From Pseudobutyrivibrio xylanivorans DSM 14809 (GTDB lineage: Bacteria > Bacillota > Clostridia > Lachnospirales > Lachnospiraceae): DNA of 64,000 bases. The stretch spans positions 1 through 64,000 of the forward strand of contig NZ_FQYQ01000013.1 in assembly GCF_900141825.1 (NCBI RefSeq), in the 5' to 3' direction. The position numbers and the translations under genes are program-made. The notes under the pieces were generated by a model that was given only the letters and a program-made list of their open reading frames with translations, made no database searches and had not been told where the DNA came from. Shown here in pieces: positions 17,464-26,789 of this stretch (position 1 is the first letter of the stretch; every line of letters begins with the position of its first letter).

Positions 17464-17497
17464 AAGTGTTGAGTTTATTATAATGAACTCAGCACTT
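17464..17497 (+). terminator. Hairpin downstream of degV
   Basis: AAGTGTTGAGTT (17464-17475) pairs with AACTCAGCACTT (17486-17497) with one G-U, followed by the weak tract ATTATATT. It probably ends the degV transcript and overlaps the leader of the next gene. Confidence 0.5.
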
Positions 17498-17518
17498 ATT
17501 ATATTGGAGGGAGAAATA

Positions 17519-18088
17519 ATGAAAGAAAAAATTAAAGGCTTACGTCTAAACATCACAATCTCAGGAATTATCAGTATTATAGTAGGTATACTCCTTTTGG
17601 CATATCCAACAGAGAGCCTTAATACAATTAGCAGAGTAATCGCAGTTATCGTAATTCTTGCAGGTATTTGTGCTATTATCAGCCAGATAATTGAAAAGGG
17701 CTTCAATGCAATGGGTATAGCAGTAGGTGGCGTTCTTGCGCTTATCGGACTGTGGATTTTTATCGCACCAGGATCTATTGTTTCAATAATTCCAATTGCT
17801 ATTGGAGTGCTTTTGGTAGTTCACGGACTTCAGGATTTAGGTCTTGCTATCGAAACAATTAAGACTAAGGCACCACGTCCATGGCTTACATTTATTATTG
17901 CAATTGTAACAATTCTTCTTGGAGCAGTTTGTATCGCAGATGCTTTCCATTTAGTTGAGATTGCTACAAGACTTATCGGTTTAATGCTCATCTATGATGG
18001 TATTACAGATGTCTTCACTGTTCACAAGGTTAACAAGGCAGAAAAGATTATTGATGTAGAGCTTTTAAGCGAGGAAGATGTTATATAA
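17519..18088 (+). CDS. HdeD/DUF308-type membrane protein
   Basis: 189 residues with six predicted membrane helices and short loops. The first helix (LNITISGIISIIVGILLLAYP) and repeated Gly-Ile-Ala helices are typical of the DUF308/HdeD family, linked to acid or envelope stress in some bacteria. The start at ATG 17519 has a GGAGGGAG ribosome site; the upstream in-frame ATG (17483) lies in the degV hairpin and is not used. The stop overlaps the next start by one base (TAATG). Substrate or role unknown. Confidence 0.75.
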   Translation: MKEKIKGLRLNITISGIISIIVGILLLAYPTESLNTISRVIAVIVILAGICAIISQIIEKGFNAMGIAVGGVLALIGLWIFIAPGSIVSIIPIAIGVLLVVHGLQDLGLAIETIKTKAPRPWLTFIIAIVTILLGAVCIADAFHLVEIATRLIGLMLIYDGITDVFTVHKVNKAEKIIDVELLSEEDVI

Positions 18089-18321
18089 TGGGTCAGATGG
18101 AATTTAAAATGGAACGCACCGGTCTTCTTGAAGAGGGCGAGGTGCTTCCAATTACTGAATATGCCCTTTCCAACTCATATTATTATGTGTTGGGAAGGTC
18201 TTTTGCCATGTCGGGCAATTACACTACTTTGGAGCGAATTAAGGCCAAAGAGGGTAAGGTTATCGACATTAAAGAGACACCCAAAGGATTCTATGTCACA
18301 GTAGAATATGAGGATTCTTAA
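18088..18321 (+). CDS. Small hypothetical protein
   Basis: 77 residues, acidic, no signal peptide or membrane segment. The pattern (short N-terminal helix, then predicted strands ending GFYVTVEYEDS) suggests a small beta-sheet protein. It is translationally coupled at both ends: its start overlaps the DUF308 stop, and the TetR gene's ribosome site lies across its last codons. I do not recognise the family. Confidence 0.6.
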   Translation: MGQMEFKMERTGLLEEGEVLPITEYALSNSYYYVLGRSFAMSGNYTTLERIKAKEGKVIDIKETPKGFYVTVEYEDS

Positions 18322-18331
18322 GGAGCAGTTA

Positions 18332-18904
18332 ATGAACAATCAATCACAAAATGCTATTGATATTGTGCTTGCTGAGAGTTTGAAAGAGCTTGCAGCCACC
18401 AAGCCAATCGAAAAGATTACAATAAAAGAAATTACAGATAAGGCAGGGGTAATTCGTCCTACCTTTTATAATCATTTCCAGGATAAGTATGAGTTGCTTG
18501 AGTGGATTACTGTAAACGAGCTTTTTGCTCCTGTAGAGCCATTTTTGTCCAACGGCATGTTGAAGGAAGCGGTTATGTTTATCCTTACAACAATGGAAAA
18601 GGAAAAAGATTTTTACAAGAGAGCTGCCATGTTAGAAGGGCAGAATTCTTTTAATGAGATTTTTAACAGATGCGTTGCGAAGGCAGTGCAGAAGTATCTG
18701 GATTTGGAGAGTCTTGCGAAGGTTGCTAATTATCCATGGCTAAAGGAAGAGCTTGTGGCTGATTTTTTGGCGCACTCTATTAGCTGGGTTACAATCCAGT
18801 GGATAATGCGAGGCATGAAGGTCCCTGTAGAGGAGCTTACAGATGTCTATGTTAAGATTTTCCACAGTCCATTCATAGAAATTGTTTCCAGTCTTAAAAA
18901 ATAA
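18332..18904 (+). CDS. TetR/AcrR family transcriptional regulator
   Basis: 190 residues. Residues about 8-55 are the TetR helix-turn-helix (ITIKEITDKAGVIRPTFYNHFQDKYELL). The C-terminal all-helical domain resembles the TetR_C_7/DhaS-like type, which often senses small metabolites. ATG 18332 is chosen for its AAGGAG site at 18319-18324; the in-frame ATG at 18308 lies inside the previous gene. It is last in the DUF308 group and probably controls it. Its operator is not identified, though a 13-bp dyad lies 100 bases downstream. Confidence 0.8.
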   Translation: MNNQSQNAIDIVLAESLKELAATKPIEKITIKEITDKAGVIRPTFYNHFQDKYELLEWITVNELFAPVEPFLSNGMLKEAVMFILTTMEKEKDFYKRAAMLEGQNSFNEIFNRCVAKAVQKYLDLESLAKVANYPWLKEELVADFLAHSISWVTIQWIMRGMKVPVEELTDVYVKIFHSPFIEIVSSLKK

Positions 18905-19007
18905 TTTTTTGGTTTTATGTTAAAACTACAAACTAAAAGCTTTGTATCTTGTATATAAGTCTATATTAGTGGTTGAATATAAGATGTAGAGAAATGTGTA
19001 AAATATG

Positions 19008-19020
19008 CGAACATTGTTCG
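19008..19020. promoter_or_regulatory. 13-bp dyad CGAACATTGTTCG before the accessory Sec operon
   Basis: CGAACATTGTTCG is perfectly symmetric about the central T and lies 30 bases upstream of the operon's first start codon, just after a weak TAAAAT. It looks like an operator. The neighbouring TetR protein is a candidate binder. It resembles the Firmicutes LexA box but has three rather than four central bases. Confidence 0.35.
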
Positions 19021-19050
19021 TATTTTATTTGATTGGAGTATAATAATTTT

Positions 19051-19635
19051 ATGAGTTTATTTGAAGACTTGCTAATTATAGTAGGTGTACTTTTAGATGT
19101 ATTTGCCACAATGGAAATACAGGGAGCTATGATAGCTCAGATTAAAAAGAAGACGCTACTTATTGCCTGCGGTGTTGTTGCTGCTATAGAGCTGGCGTTC
19201 TTTTTTGTGGGCTACACAACCTGCTGGCTGTTAGCAGGTAGAGGCGCTATATCTAATCCTTATTATTACGGCGAGACAGTGGCGGTCATTGTCCTGGCTA
19301 TCCTTGGTGTAAGGCTTATCGTAAAGGCTATTAAGCGAGAGATTATTCAGGAACATTTAAGAGATGCACTTAGAGTTTGGGACTATGTACGATTTATCAT
19401 AGTTTCAAGTTTTTATACAGCTGCAGCAGGCTGTGTTTGCGGATTGGTTGGTATTACAGTATGGCACGTAATCGTCATCATTACTGTTATATCGATTCTC
19501 ATGGTTATTATGGGCTTGTATACAGGCCTTCATTTTGGCTTTGAGAACAAGACTATTGCCTACGTTATCGGGGCAGTATTGTTATGGGGAGTAAGCTTGG
19601 AAATGTTATTGCATAGGATACTTGAGGTTATCTAG
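19051..19635 (+). CDS. MntP-like six-helix membrane protein
   Basis: 194 residues with two similar three-helix halves. The first half (GVLLDVFATMEIQG) resembles the manganese exporter MntP (MSMDAFAASIGKG), while the matching position of the second half (SSFYTAAAGCVCGL) has lost the conserved Asp. It is therefore a divergent relative, perhaps not a metal exporter. I prefer ATG 19051; the in-frame TTG at 19033 contains its ribosome site. It is 24 bases upstream of secY2 and probably co-transcribed with the accessory Sec genes, where I know of no standard counterpart. Confidence 0.6.
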   Translation: MSLFEDLLIIVGVLLDVFATMEIQGAMIAQIKKKTLLIACGVVAAIELAFFFVGYTTCWLLAGRGAISNPYYYGETVAVIVLAILGVRLIVKAIKREIIQEHLRDALRVWDYVRFIIVSSFYTAAAGCVCGLVGITVWHVIVIITVISILMVIMGLYTGLHFGFENKTIAYVIGAVLLWGVSLEMLLHRILEVI

Positions 19636-19659
19636 TAGGGCATTTTTAGGGGCAGGAGT

Positions 19660-20865
19660 TTGAAAAAACATTATTTTCCTAAAACACTATTTCAAAAGCT
19701 GATTTTCACATTTATCATTATGGCGGCTTATCTGGTAGGTAGGGAGCTGCCACTTTATGGTGTGGATTTAGCAGCTTATGAAGCGTTTAGGGATAAGAGT
19801 GCGGATTTAATAATGCAGACTATTGGAGGAGATAGGTACAAGACAAGCTTGCTTGCTCTTGGAATATCTCCTTTTATGTTTTCTACGCTGTTTATACAGA
19901 TGATCGTGGCTTTCAAAAGTGCAGACAGCAAATCACATACATCACCAAAGAAAATCACCAGAGCCACACTTATTCTTATGGTTATCTGGGCCAGTGTTCA
20001 GGCCTATCTCACTACAAAATCTACAATTTACATATACGACGGTGGCACGGAGCTGATTCTCGCTAAGATAATTTCTGGTGTGGAAATGGTTACGGGAGCA
20101 TTTGTTATTCTGTGGCTGGCTACCAGAAACGGCAAGTATGGCGTAGGCGGTCAGACTATTTTGATTTACGTCAACATTTTAGATAGCGTTGTTCAGACTG
20201 TTAAAGGGGCAACCTTTAAAGAGCTGAAGGCGATTGGAGTTATATCTTTAATAGCTCTGTTATTCACCATTATTTTTGAGAATACTGAGTACAGAATTCC
20301 TATGCAGCGAATCTCAATTCACAGTATTTTCTCAGATAAGAATTATATTCCTATTAAGCTTAATCCTATTGGAATGATGCCTGTTATGTTCGCATCAGCA
20401 TTTTTCCAGCTTCCTGCGTACATTATCACAGGACTGGCTTCCACATTTCCGGATAATAGTGATTTGCAGTGGCTGGGGGAAAATATGGATACCAACCACC
20501 CTTTTGGGATAGGAGTGTACATAGTTGTTTTATACGTAATTACGATAATTTTCTCTTTTATCTTCATCAGCCCAAAGAATTTGGCAGAGTCATTGCAGAA
20601 GGCTGGAGACAGTATCACAGGATTGAAGGCTGGTAGAAAGACCAGAGTGTATATACGAAATAGACTGTTGGTTATAGCTATTTTTTCAGCTACGTTTTTG
20701 AGTTTGTTTATTGCGCTGCCACTATATATGCATATGGAGGAGATGATTCCTGCATCGGTGATGAGCCTTCCATCAATCCTTATAGCAATGGCTAGTATTA
20801 ATTGTAATTTGTACAGGGAGTTTAGGGCGGTGAAAGAGTACGACGCCTATATACCGTTTATATAA
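19660..20865 (+). CDS. secY2: Accessory Sec channel SecY2
   Basis: 401 residues, ten predicted membrane helices, TTG start. The SecY features are recognisable (GRELPLYGVD near helix 1, LGISPFMFSTLFIQ in helix 2, YIPIKLNPIGMMPVMFASAFFQLP in helix 7) but loops are shortened, as in SecY2 proteins of accessory systems. It forms the membrane channel for one or a few glycosylated surface proteins and works with SecA2 encoded 2 kb downstream. CAGGAG lies very close to the TTG, so translation may be modest. Confidence 0.85.
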   Translation: MKKHYFPKTLFQKLIFTFIIMAAYLVGRELPLYGVDLAAYEAFRDKSADLIMQTIGGDRYKTSLLALGISPFMFSTLFIQMIVAFKSADSKSHTSPKKITRATLILMVIWASVQAYLTTKSTIYIYDGGTELILAKIISGVEMVTGAFVILWLATRNGKYGVGGQTILIYVNILDSVVQTVKGATFKELKAIGVISLIALLFTIIFENTEYRIPMQRISIHSIFSDKNYIPIKLNPIGMMPVMFASAFFQLPAYIITGLASTFPDNSDLQWLGENMDTNHPFGIGVYIVVLYVITIIFSFIFISPKNLAESLQKAGDSITGLKAGRKTRVYIRNRLLVIAIFSATFLSLFIALPLYMHMEEMIPASVMSLPSILIAMASINCNLYREFRAVKEYDAYIPFI

Positions 20866-20876
20866 TTGGGGGACCT

Positions 20877-22502
20877 ATGCTTTACTTTATTCCTGCATGG
20901 TACCAACAGAATAAGTGGAAAGAGTTGGAGCAGAGCTGGCACACCAGAAGAATGCACACAGAGTTTGATGATACCGTTAAACAGGTGCAGATGTTCCACA
21001 GAAGTGGAATGCACGATTTCAAGATTCTTCTTTTGAGTCACACTCCAAACTTCAGACATTTCCTTCATCGCCAGGGTGTTTTACATGCATCTTACTGGTC
21101 TTGTTTTGATGCCATTCAGGAGGTTACAAAGAAGAAGGCAGTGGTTTTCTCATTCCACAATCTGAATTGGCCGGAGGGAATTGAATTCGTATATACGCCA
21201 TTTGTTGTGGTGGCTTATTTGAAGAATGAGAAGTATGCCCAGATTGAATTTGGTGAAGCTGGAAATCCTATTGAAGTGGCCATGTACCAGAATGGTCTGG
21301 TGAGCAAACGAAACATCTATGACGACAGAGGATTTGTTTCGGCAATGGAGGCTTATGATCAGGGTAAGCTTTTATATACCGATTATTTGACGGAGGCTGG
21401 TGTTGCCAAGATGAGGGTGTACGCAGATGATGGACGTGTGGAAATCAATCCTCAGAATAATACATTCCTTGTTTTTGATGGTGATGAAGTGGAGACTGTG
21501 AAGTTTAGTTCCCTGAATTACCCGAACCTTGGGGAGGTTATTCGCGAGGTCTTTTACACCCATATTTTGATGAATAACGATGACGATATTTTCTGCATCG
21601 CCATGCATAACCAGAATATTCAGGTGGCAAATGAGCTGATTGGTCGAGAGAAATGTATATTGTCATTCTACGGTGATAGATATCGAATAAAAGATCATCC
21701 TGAGGCAAAGGAGCTAGTGAAGAAGGCGGGATATATTATCACTGATTCCGAGGCTACCAGTAGATATCTGGTGAGGGAGCTGGGAGAAGAAATTGAGAAT
21801 CTTATTGATATTTCACCATATGATTCACGTATGGATTTTGGAATCAGCGGCGAGCTGACAGTACAGAAGGTGCTGGTGCCTGTTGATGATTTGCCTGAGG
21901 ACAGATTTAAGGCTCTTGTTATTCAACTGGCAAGTTATCTTCCTCAGAATGAGAATGCTATGATTCATCTGTTCACGAGAAATGCTACCTATAACTGGCC
22001 GGAAGTTCTTCTTAACAAGGTAGCAGACATTGTGGAGGAAGCGGGATTCGACAGAAGGATTGTCATCCCAGAAGAAATCGAGGATGACACAGCAGAAAAT
22101 GAGGTGGATTTGGAGGACGAAGAAGAGGAAGAAATCCCTGTAAGATTTTTTGTGGAACAATGTGTGGATGAGCTTTCTGTAAGTAAATGTATCAGAGAGC
22201 AACGAATCATGGTGGATATGAGACATAATCCTGATTTGTACTTGCAGATAAACTGCATCAGCACGGCTATACCACAGATTATCAGGCGAGAGACCCAGTA
22301 CATGCAGAATATGTACAACGGCTTTGTCGTGAAGGATTTTGAGCAGATTCCGGCGGCGTTGGACTACTTCTTAGGTTCCCTTGCTAACTGGAATCAGGCT
22401 AAGGTTTATTCTTATGACATAGCCCAAAAGTTTACAACCAGAAAGCTTTTGGAAAAGTGGAAGGAAGTTAGGGCTTATATGGAAAGCCAGGAAAGAAAGT
22501 AA
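20877..22502 (+). CDS. asp1: Accessory Sec system protein Asp1
   Basis: 541 residues, cytoplasmic. The N-terminus (YFIPAWYQQNKWKEL) and the first region are typical of Asp1, a glycosyltransferase-fold chaperone that binds the exported adhesin and SecA2. An acidic insert (about 400-425, runs of Glu/Asp) lies in the second half. The gene begins 11 bases after secY2. In characterised streptococcal systems Asp1 works in a complex with Asp2 and Asp3; here only Asp3 follows. Confidence 0.85.
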   Translation: MLYFIPAWYQQNKWKELEQSWHTRRMHTEFDDTVKQVQMFHRSGMHDFKILLLSHTPNFRHFLHRQGVLHASYWSCFDAIQEVTKKKAVVFSFHNLNWPEGIEFVYTPFVVVAYLKNEKYAQIEFGEAGNPIEVAMYQNGLVSKRNIYDDRGFVSAMEAYDQGKLLYTDYLTEAGVAKMRVYADDGRVEINPQNNTFLVFDGDEVETVKFSSLNYPNLGEVIREVFYTHILMNNDDDIFCIAMHNQNIQVANELIGREKCILSFYGDRYRIKDHPEAKELVKKAGYIITDSEATSRYLVRELGEEIENLIDISPYDSRMDFGISGELTVQKVLVPVDDLPEDRFKALVIQLASYLPQNENAMIHLFTRNATYNWPEVLLNKVADIVEEAGFDRRIVIPEEIEDDTAENEVDLEDEEEEEIPVRFFVEQCVDELSVSKCIREQRIMVDMRHNPDLYLQINCISTAIPQIIRRETQYMQNMYNGFVVKDFEQIPAALDYFLGSLANWNQAKVYSYDIAQKFTTRKLLEKWKEVRAYMESQERK

Positions 22503-22504
22503 TT

Positions 22505-22948
22505 ATGGAAAAAGCCAGTTGGACAGTCTATTGGAATGAATATAGTTCGGATACCTATCTGTACGGCTCTGAAATCGAGTATGTGGCAAGGAATAATGTG
22601 CGCTTTAAAAATGAGCTGATGCCACCAGGAACCGTCATAAAACAGTGGTATTCTCTGACCAATTATCAGGCCCAGAGAATAGAACCGGCCCTGCCGATTA
22701 TCGATGGCGAGAGTAGATATCGAATCAAGGTAAATGTGGAGACGCCGGAGGATACAGGCTGCCTGGTTCGTCTGGTATTTTTGGACAGATACGAGAGAGA
22801 GGCCGGGGATTTTACACTTCGTGGTAAGGAGGCAGAATTTTCCTGTCCACTTAAAACCTACAGCTACAGAATGCAGCTAATAAATGCGGGGATGACAGAA
22901 TTTGTTTTTCATTCAGTGATTATTGAGGAATTAGAGAGCAAGGACTAA
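22505..22948 (+). CDS. asp3: Accessory Sec system protein Asp3
   Basis: 147 residues, close to the length of the Asp3 core. Diagnostic wording includes YLYGSEIEYV, NELMPPGTVIKQW, TNYQ and RIEPALPIIDG, typical of the carbohydrate-binding-module-like Asp3 fold. It binds unfolded serine-rich adhesin and SecA2. It starts two bases after asp1, and its stop overlaps the secA2 ATG by one base (TAATG). A large asp2, encoding an acetyltransferase-like protein, is normally found between asp1 and asp3 and is absent. Confidence 0.85.
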   Translation: MEKASWTVYWNEYSSDTYLYGSEIEYVARNNVRFKNELMPPGTVIKQWYSLTNYQAQRIEPALPIIDGESRYRIKVNVETPEDTGCLVRLVFLDRYEREAGDFTLRGKEAEFSCPLKTYSYRMQLINAGMTEFVFHSVIIEELESKD

Positions 22949-25296
22949 TGAAAATCAAAAAGACCAAGGGGATTGTGAAGCAACTTTATAAGGAGCTGAA
23001 GAAGGTCAAAAGCTACAAGGAGGAGATGGCAGCTCTTACTGATGAGGAGCTGAAGGCTAAGACTGTGGAATTCAGACAGCGTTTTGAGAACGGAGAGAGT
23101 CTGGATAAAATGCTGCCGGAGGCCTTTGCTGCAATGTGTGAGGCGGACATGCGTGTGCTTCACATGTTTCCTTTTGATGTTCAGATTCTGGCGGGAATTG
23201 CTTTGCATTTAGGATATCTGGCTGAGATGAATACAGGTGAGGGAAAGACTCTTACAGCTACATGTCCTATGTATCTAAATGGTCTTACAGGAAAAGGTGC
23301 AATTCTGGTTACAAACAACGAATACCTGGCACTTCGTGATGCTGAGGAAATGGGACCGGCCTACGAATTTATGGGTCTTACAATTTCCGCAGGTGTTAAG
23401 CGAGATGCTGATGATAAATTTGAAAATGATGAGAAGAAGGAAATCTACAACTCGGATATCGTATATACGACCCACTCTGCTTTGGGATTTGATTATCTGA
23501 TTAACAATCTGGTGAAGTCGGCCGATGAGCGATTTATGAGGGATTTCTATTACATAATTATTGATGAGGCTGACTCAGTTCTTCTTGACAGTGCCAGCAC
23601 CCCTCTTGTTATTTCTGGCGCTCCACGTGTCCAGTCAAACCTATATGACATGGCGGATTTCTTCGTAAGGACTCTGCAGGAGGATGTGGACTATGAGGTA
23701 GAGGAGAAGAATGTCTGGTTCACAGAAAAGGGGCTTGAGTATGCCGAGAGTTATTTTGGAATAGAGAATATTTTCAGCCCTGAGTGTTTTGAGATATATC
23801 GCCATCTTGTGCTGGCGCTGAGAGCTCACAAGATAATTGAAAAGGGAACGGAGTATATGATTTCAGAGTCGGGAGAAGTGGCACTTATCGATGCCAGCTC
23901 TGGTCGTATGTTGAAAGGTGTAAAGCTTCGTGGTGGTCAGCATCAGGCTCTTGAGTGCAAGGAGAAGGTGGAGATTACCCAGGAGAACCGTTCTATGGCA
24001 TCTATCACCTATCAGAATTTCTTCTCAATGTTTCCGAAGATGGCGGGCATGAGCGGAACCATTTATGATGCCAGAGATGAGCTCTACGATGTGTATGGAA
24101 AGAAGGTTGTGGTTATCCCTACCAACAATCCAATTCAGCGAGTGGATTGTCCAGACTGGTTCTTCAGTGATTCTGAAAAACAGTTTGAGGCGGCGATTAA
24201 ACTGGCGGTTAAAAAGCATGAAACAGGACAGCCTGTTCTTATAGTTACTACTATGATTTCTGATACTGAAATCATTTCACATCTTCTTGTGAAGGAGGGG
24301 CTGGCTCACTCAGTTTTGAATGCAAATAACGCATTTTGGGAGGCTGAAATCATCAAGGAAGCAGGTCAGATGGGAGCAATGACGGTGGCTACTTCCATGG
24401 CTGGTCGTGGTACTGATATTAAGCTGGGACCAGGCGTTAAGGAGCTTGGTGGACTGGCAGTTATTGGTGTTGGTCGAATGCTTAACATTCGTGATGAGAG
24501 ACAGGCCAGAGGTCGTGCAGGACGCCAGGGTGACCCAGGCTACAGTAGGTTTCTTGTATCTCTTGAGGATGATATTGTGGAAAAGGGGACTGACCCTGAA
24601 AAGCTGAAAAAATATATTGATGGCAAAAAACGTATAAGCGATAGAAGGATAAAGAAAATTGTAAACGGAGCCCAGCGAACCAATGAGGAAATGGGCGTTA
24701 CCAACAGAAAAAATTCAAAGGATTATGATGTGGTTCTCCAACTGGAAAGAAAGCTTATGTATGACACCAGAGATATGCTTTTGGATGGTGGTACAGTTGA
24801 AAAAGAAAAGCTTATGGCCATTGCAGGTGAAAACATTGATGAGTTTTTGAGAGAGAATAAAAAGCTGGATACATCAACGCTGAATAGATATTTGCTTGAT
24901 AATATTTCCTATAGGATGGAGAAGGAAAGCAGCCTGATAAATCTTTCAAACAAGGCCAGAGTGAAGGCTTATATTCTCGCTAGAGTGGAGCGTTCGCTGG
25001 AGGAAAAGAAGGAGGCTATCGGCTCAGAAAATGGCATGAATGATTTCATCAGAGTCTCAGCTCTTTCGGCCATAGACGAAGCGTGGATTGAGCAGGTTGA
25101 TTATCTACAGCAGCTTCAGGGAGCAGTATCGGGACGAAGCTCCGCTCAGAGAAATCTTATGTTTGAGTACCAGGGGGAAGCACTGGAATCTTTCAGAAAG
25201 ATGGAAAGCAGGATTAAGAGAAATATTATCCGAAATGTGCTGTTGTCGGAAGTGAGTATGGATAAGAAGAATAAGTTAAGGATTATTTTGCCATGA
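22948..25296 (+). CDS. secA2: Accessory Sec ATPase SecA2
   Basis: 782 residues, about 50 to 60 shorter than housekeeping SecA and lacking the C-terminal zinc-binding tail, as usual for SecA2. Walker A is MNTGEGKTLTA (GEGKT 97-101), the DEAD-type box is IIDEADSVLLD, and the second helicase half has TSMAGRGTDIKLG and RQARGRAGRQGDPG. It drives export of a glycosylated surface protein through SecY2. It overlaps gtfA by four bases at its end. Confidence 0.9.
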   Translation: MKIKKTKGIVKQLYKELKKVKSYKEEMAALTDEELKAKTVEFRQRFENGESLDKMLPEAFAAMCEADMRVLHMFPFDVQILAGIALHLGYLAEMNTGEGKTLTATCPMYLNGLTGKGAILVTNNEYLALRDAEEMGPAYEFMGLTISAGVKRDADDKFENDEKKEIYNSDIVYTTHSALGFDYLINNLVKSADERFMRDFYYIIIDEADSVLLDSASTPLVISGAPRVQSNLYDMADFFVRTLQEDVDYEVEEKNVWFTEKGLEYAESYFGIENIFSPECFEIYRHLVLALRAHKIIEKGTEYMISESGEVALIDASSGRMLKGVKLRGGQHQALECKEKVEITQENRSMASITYQNFFSMFPKMAGMSGTIYDARDELYDVYGKKVVVIPTNNPIQRVDCPDWFFSDSEKQFEAAIKLAVKKHETGQPVLIVTTMISDTEIISHLLVKEGLAHSVLNANNAFWEAEIIKEAGQMGAMTVATSMAGRGTDIKLGPGVKELGGLAVIGVGRMLNIRDERQARGRAGRQGDPGYSRFLVSLEDDIVEKGTDPEKLKKYIDGKKRISDRRIKKIVNGAQRTNEEMGVTNRKNSKDYDVVLQLERKLMYDTRDMLLDGGTVEKEKLMAIAGENIDEFLRENKKLDTSTLNRYLLDNISYRMEKESSLINLSNKARVKAYILARVERSLEEKKEAIGSENGMNDFIRVSALSAIDEAWIEQVDYLQQLQGAVSGRSSAQRNLMFEYQGEALESFRKMESRIKRNIIRNVLLSEVSMDKKNKLRIILP

Positions 25297-26789
25297 TATA
25301 CAATTTTAATCTCGGTATTGGCTGGGCGTCATCGGGTGTTGAGTATGCCCAAAGCTACAGAGCCGACATTCTAAGAAAAATAAATAAGCCTGCCAAATTT
25401 ATTTTCACCGACATGTTCCCGAGGGATAACCTTATTGACATGACAAGAAACATTGGTTTTAAGGATGATGAAATCATTTGGCTTTACACCTTCTTTACGG
25501 ATTTTGTTCCGGAGGAGGTTACCTATGAGCTGAAGGATTTGCTGGCATCGATAGGGGATGATGAGTATACCCTTGAGCGAGATGGTAAGATTGGTCGAAT
25601 AATATTTGGTGGAAGCAATAATTTCTTCAGAGTGTACTTTTTGAATGAGACTGAAGAAAAGGTACACAGGGTGGAGATGGTTTCCAGAGGATGCCTGATT
25701 CGAAAAGATTACTTTATGTCCAAAAGAGTCTTTGCTGAATATTATGCACCCCTTGATGGCAAGGCACATCTTTATCAGAGACGATTCTTTAATCGGGATG
25801 GTTCTGTCGCTTATGAGGAGGCAATCGATGATGATTCGGTGATGTACAAATTTCCTGATAAGCTAATCTGCTCCAAGGAAGAATTGATTGGGTATATGAC
25901 ATCCAGGCTAAATCCCACGGCAGATGATATTATCATAATTGACCGCGCTACGGGGCAGGCGCAGGCCATACTTGAAAATGCCGGTGAGGCCAGAGTGGGT
26001 GTGGTTATTCATGCGGATCATTTTAGCGAAGGTTCTACTGATGAGGACAATATTCTTTGGAATAATTACTATGAGTATACCTTCTCCATGAACAGACATA
26101 TTGATTTTTATATCACTGCTACTGAGGATCAGCGGAAGCTATTGATGGAACAGTTTGAGCAGTATATGGGAGTTACTCCTACCGTATATACGATACCAGT
26201 TGGAAGTCTGACAGAGCTAATCTATCCAACGGAGCCTAGGAAAAAGCATTCGTTTATTACGGCATCGAGATTGGCTACAGAAAAGCATGTGGACTGGCTG
26301 GTTGCAGCAGTGGCAGAAGCCCGAAAAAGAGTGCCGGATATCAGTCTTGATATATACGGTAAGGGTGGTGCAGAAGAGGAGTTAAAGAAGCAAATCGATA
26401 AGCTGGGTGCTGAAGAATATATACGACTTATGGGCCAGCGTGATTTGACTGATGTATATAAAAAATACGAGGGGTATTTATCTGCGTCCACAAGCGAGGG
26501 CTTTGGATTGACATTGATGGAGGCTATAGGTTCAGGGCTTCCGATAATTGGTTTTGATGTAAGATACGGCAATCAGAATTTTATAGATCAGGGATTAAAC
26601 GGCTACAAGCTGCCATATCTCATTGGAATGGAAAGAGTCAGACGCCAGGAAAAGCTGGTTCAGGCCATTGTGAAACTGTGTACCGAGGATGATATTGAGT
26701 CCTTTAGTAACCATTCGTACGAAAAGGCTAAACAGTATTTGACTGAAGAGGTGGAGTTGAAATGGAAAAAGCTGGTAGAGATGAAATAA
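25293..26789 (+). CDS. gtfA: Accessory Sec glycosyltransferase GtfA (GT4)
   Basis: 498 residues. An N-terminal extension with a beta-rich region (about 80-200) is followed by a GT-B fold: acceptor half with IHADHFSEG, donor half with TASRLATEKHVDWLV, YGKGGAEEEL and the nucleotide-sugar acid in SASTSEGFGLTLMEA. In streptococci GtfA adds the first GlcNAc to Ser/Thr of the adhesin and needs GtfB as partner. Its 3' end overlaps gtfB by 28 bases. Confidence 0.88.
   Translation: MIYNFNLGIGWASSGVEYAQSYRADILRKINKPAKFIFTDMFPRDNLIDMTRNIGFKDDEIIWLYTFFTDFVPEEVTYELKDLLASIGDDEYTLERDGKIGRIIFGGSNNFFRVYFLNETEEKVHRVEMVSRGCLIRKDYFMSKRVFAEYYAPLDGKAHLYQRRFFNRDGSVAYEEAIDDDSVMYKFPDKLICSKEELIGYMTSRLNPTADDIIIIDRATGQAQAILENAGEARVGVVIHADHFSEGSTDEDNILWNNYYEYTFSMNRHIDFYITATEDQRKLLMEQFEQYMGVTPTVYTIPVGSLTELIYPTEPRKKHSFITASRLATEKHVDWLVAAVAEARKRVPDISLDIYGKGGAEEELKKQIDKLGAEEYIRLMGQRDLTDVYKKYEGYLSASTSEGFGLTLMEAIGSGLPIIGFDVRYGNQNFIDQGLNGYKLPYLIGMERVRRQEKLVQAIVKLCTEDDIESFSNHSYEKAKQYLTEEVELKWKKLVEMK

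Noticed and set aside
19008-19020. LexA (SOS) box
   Set aside because: The Firmicutes box has four bases between CGAAC and GTTCG; this site has three, and the operon has no link to DNA repair.
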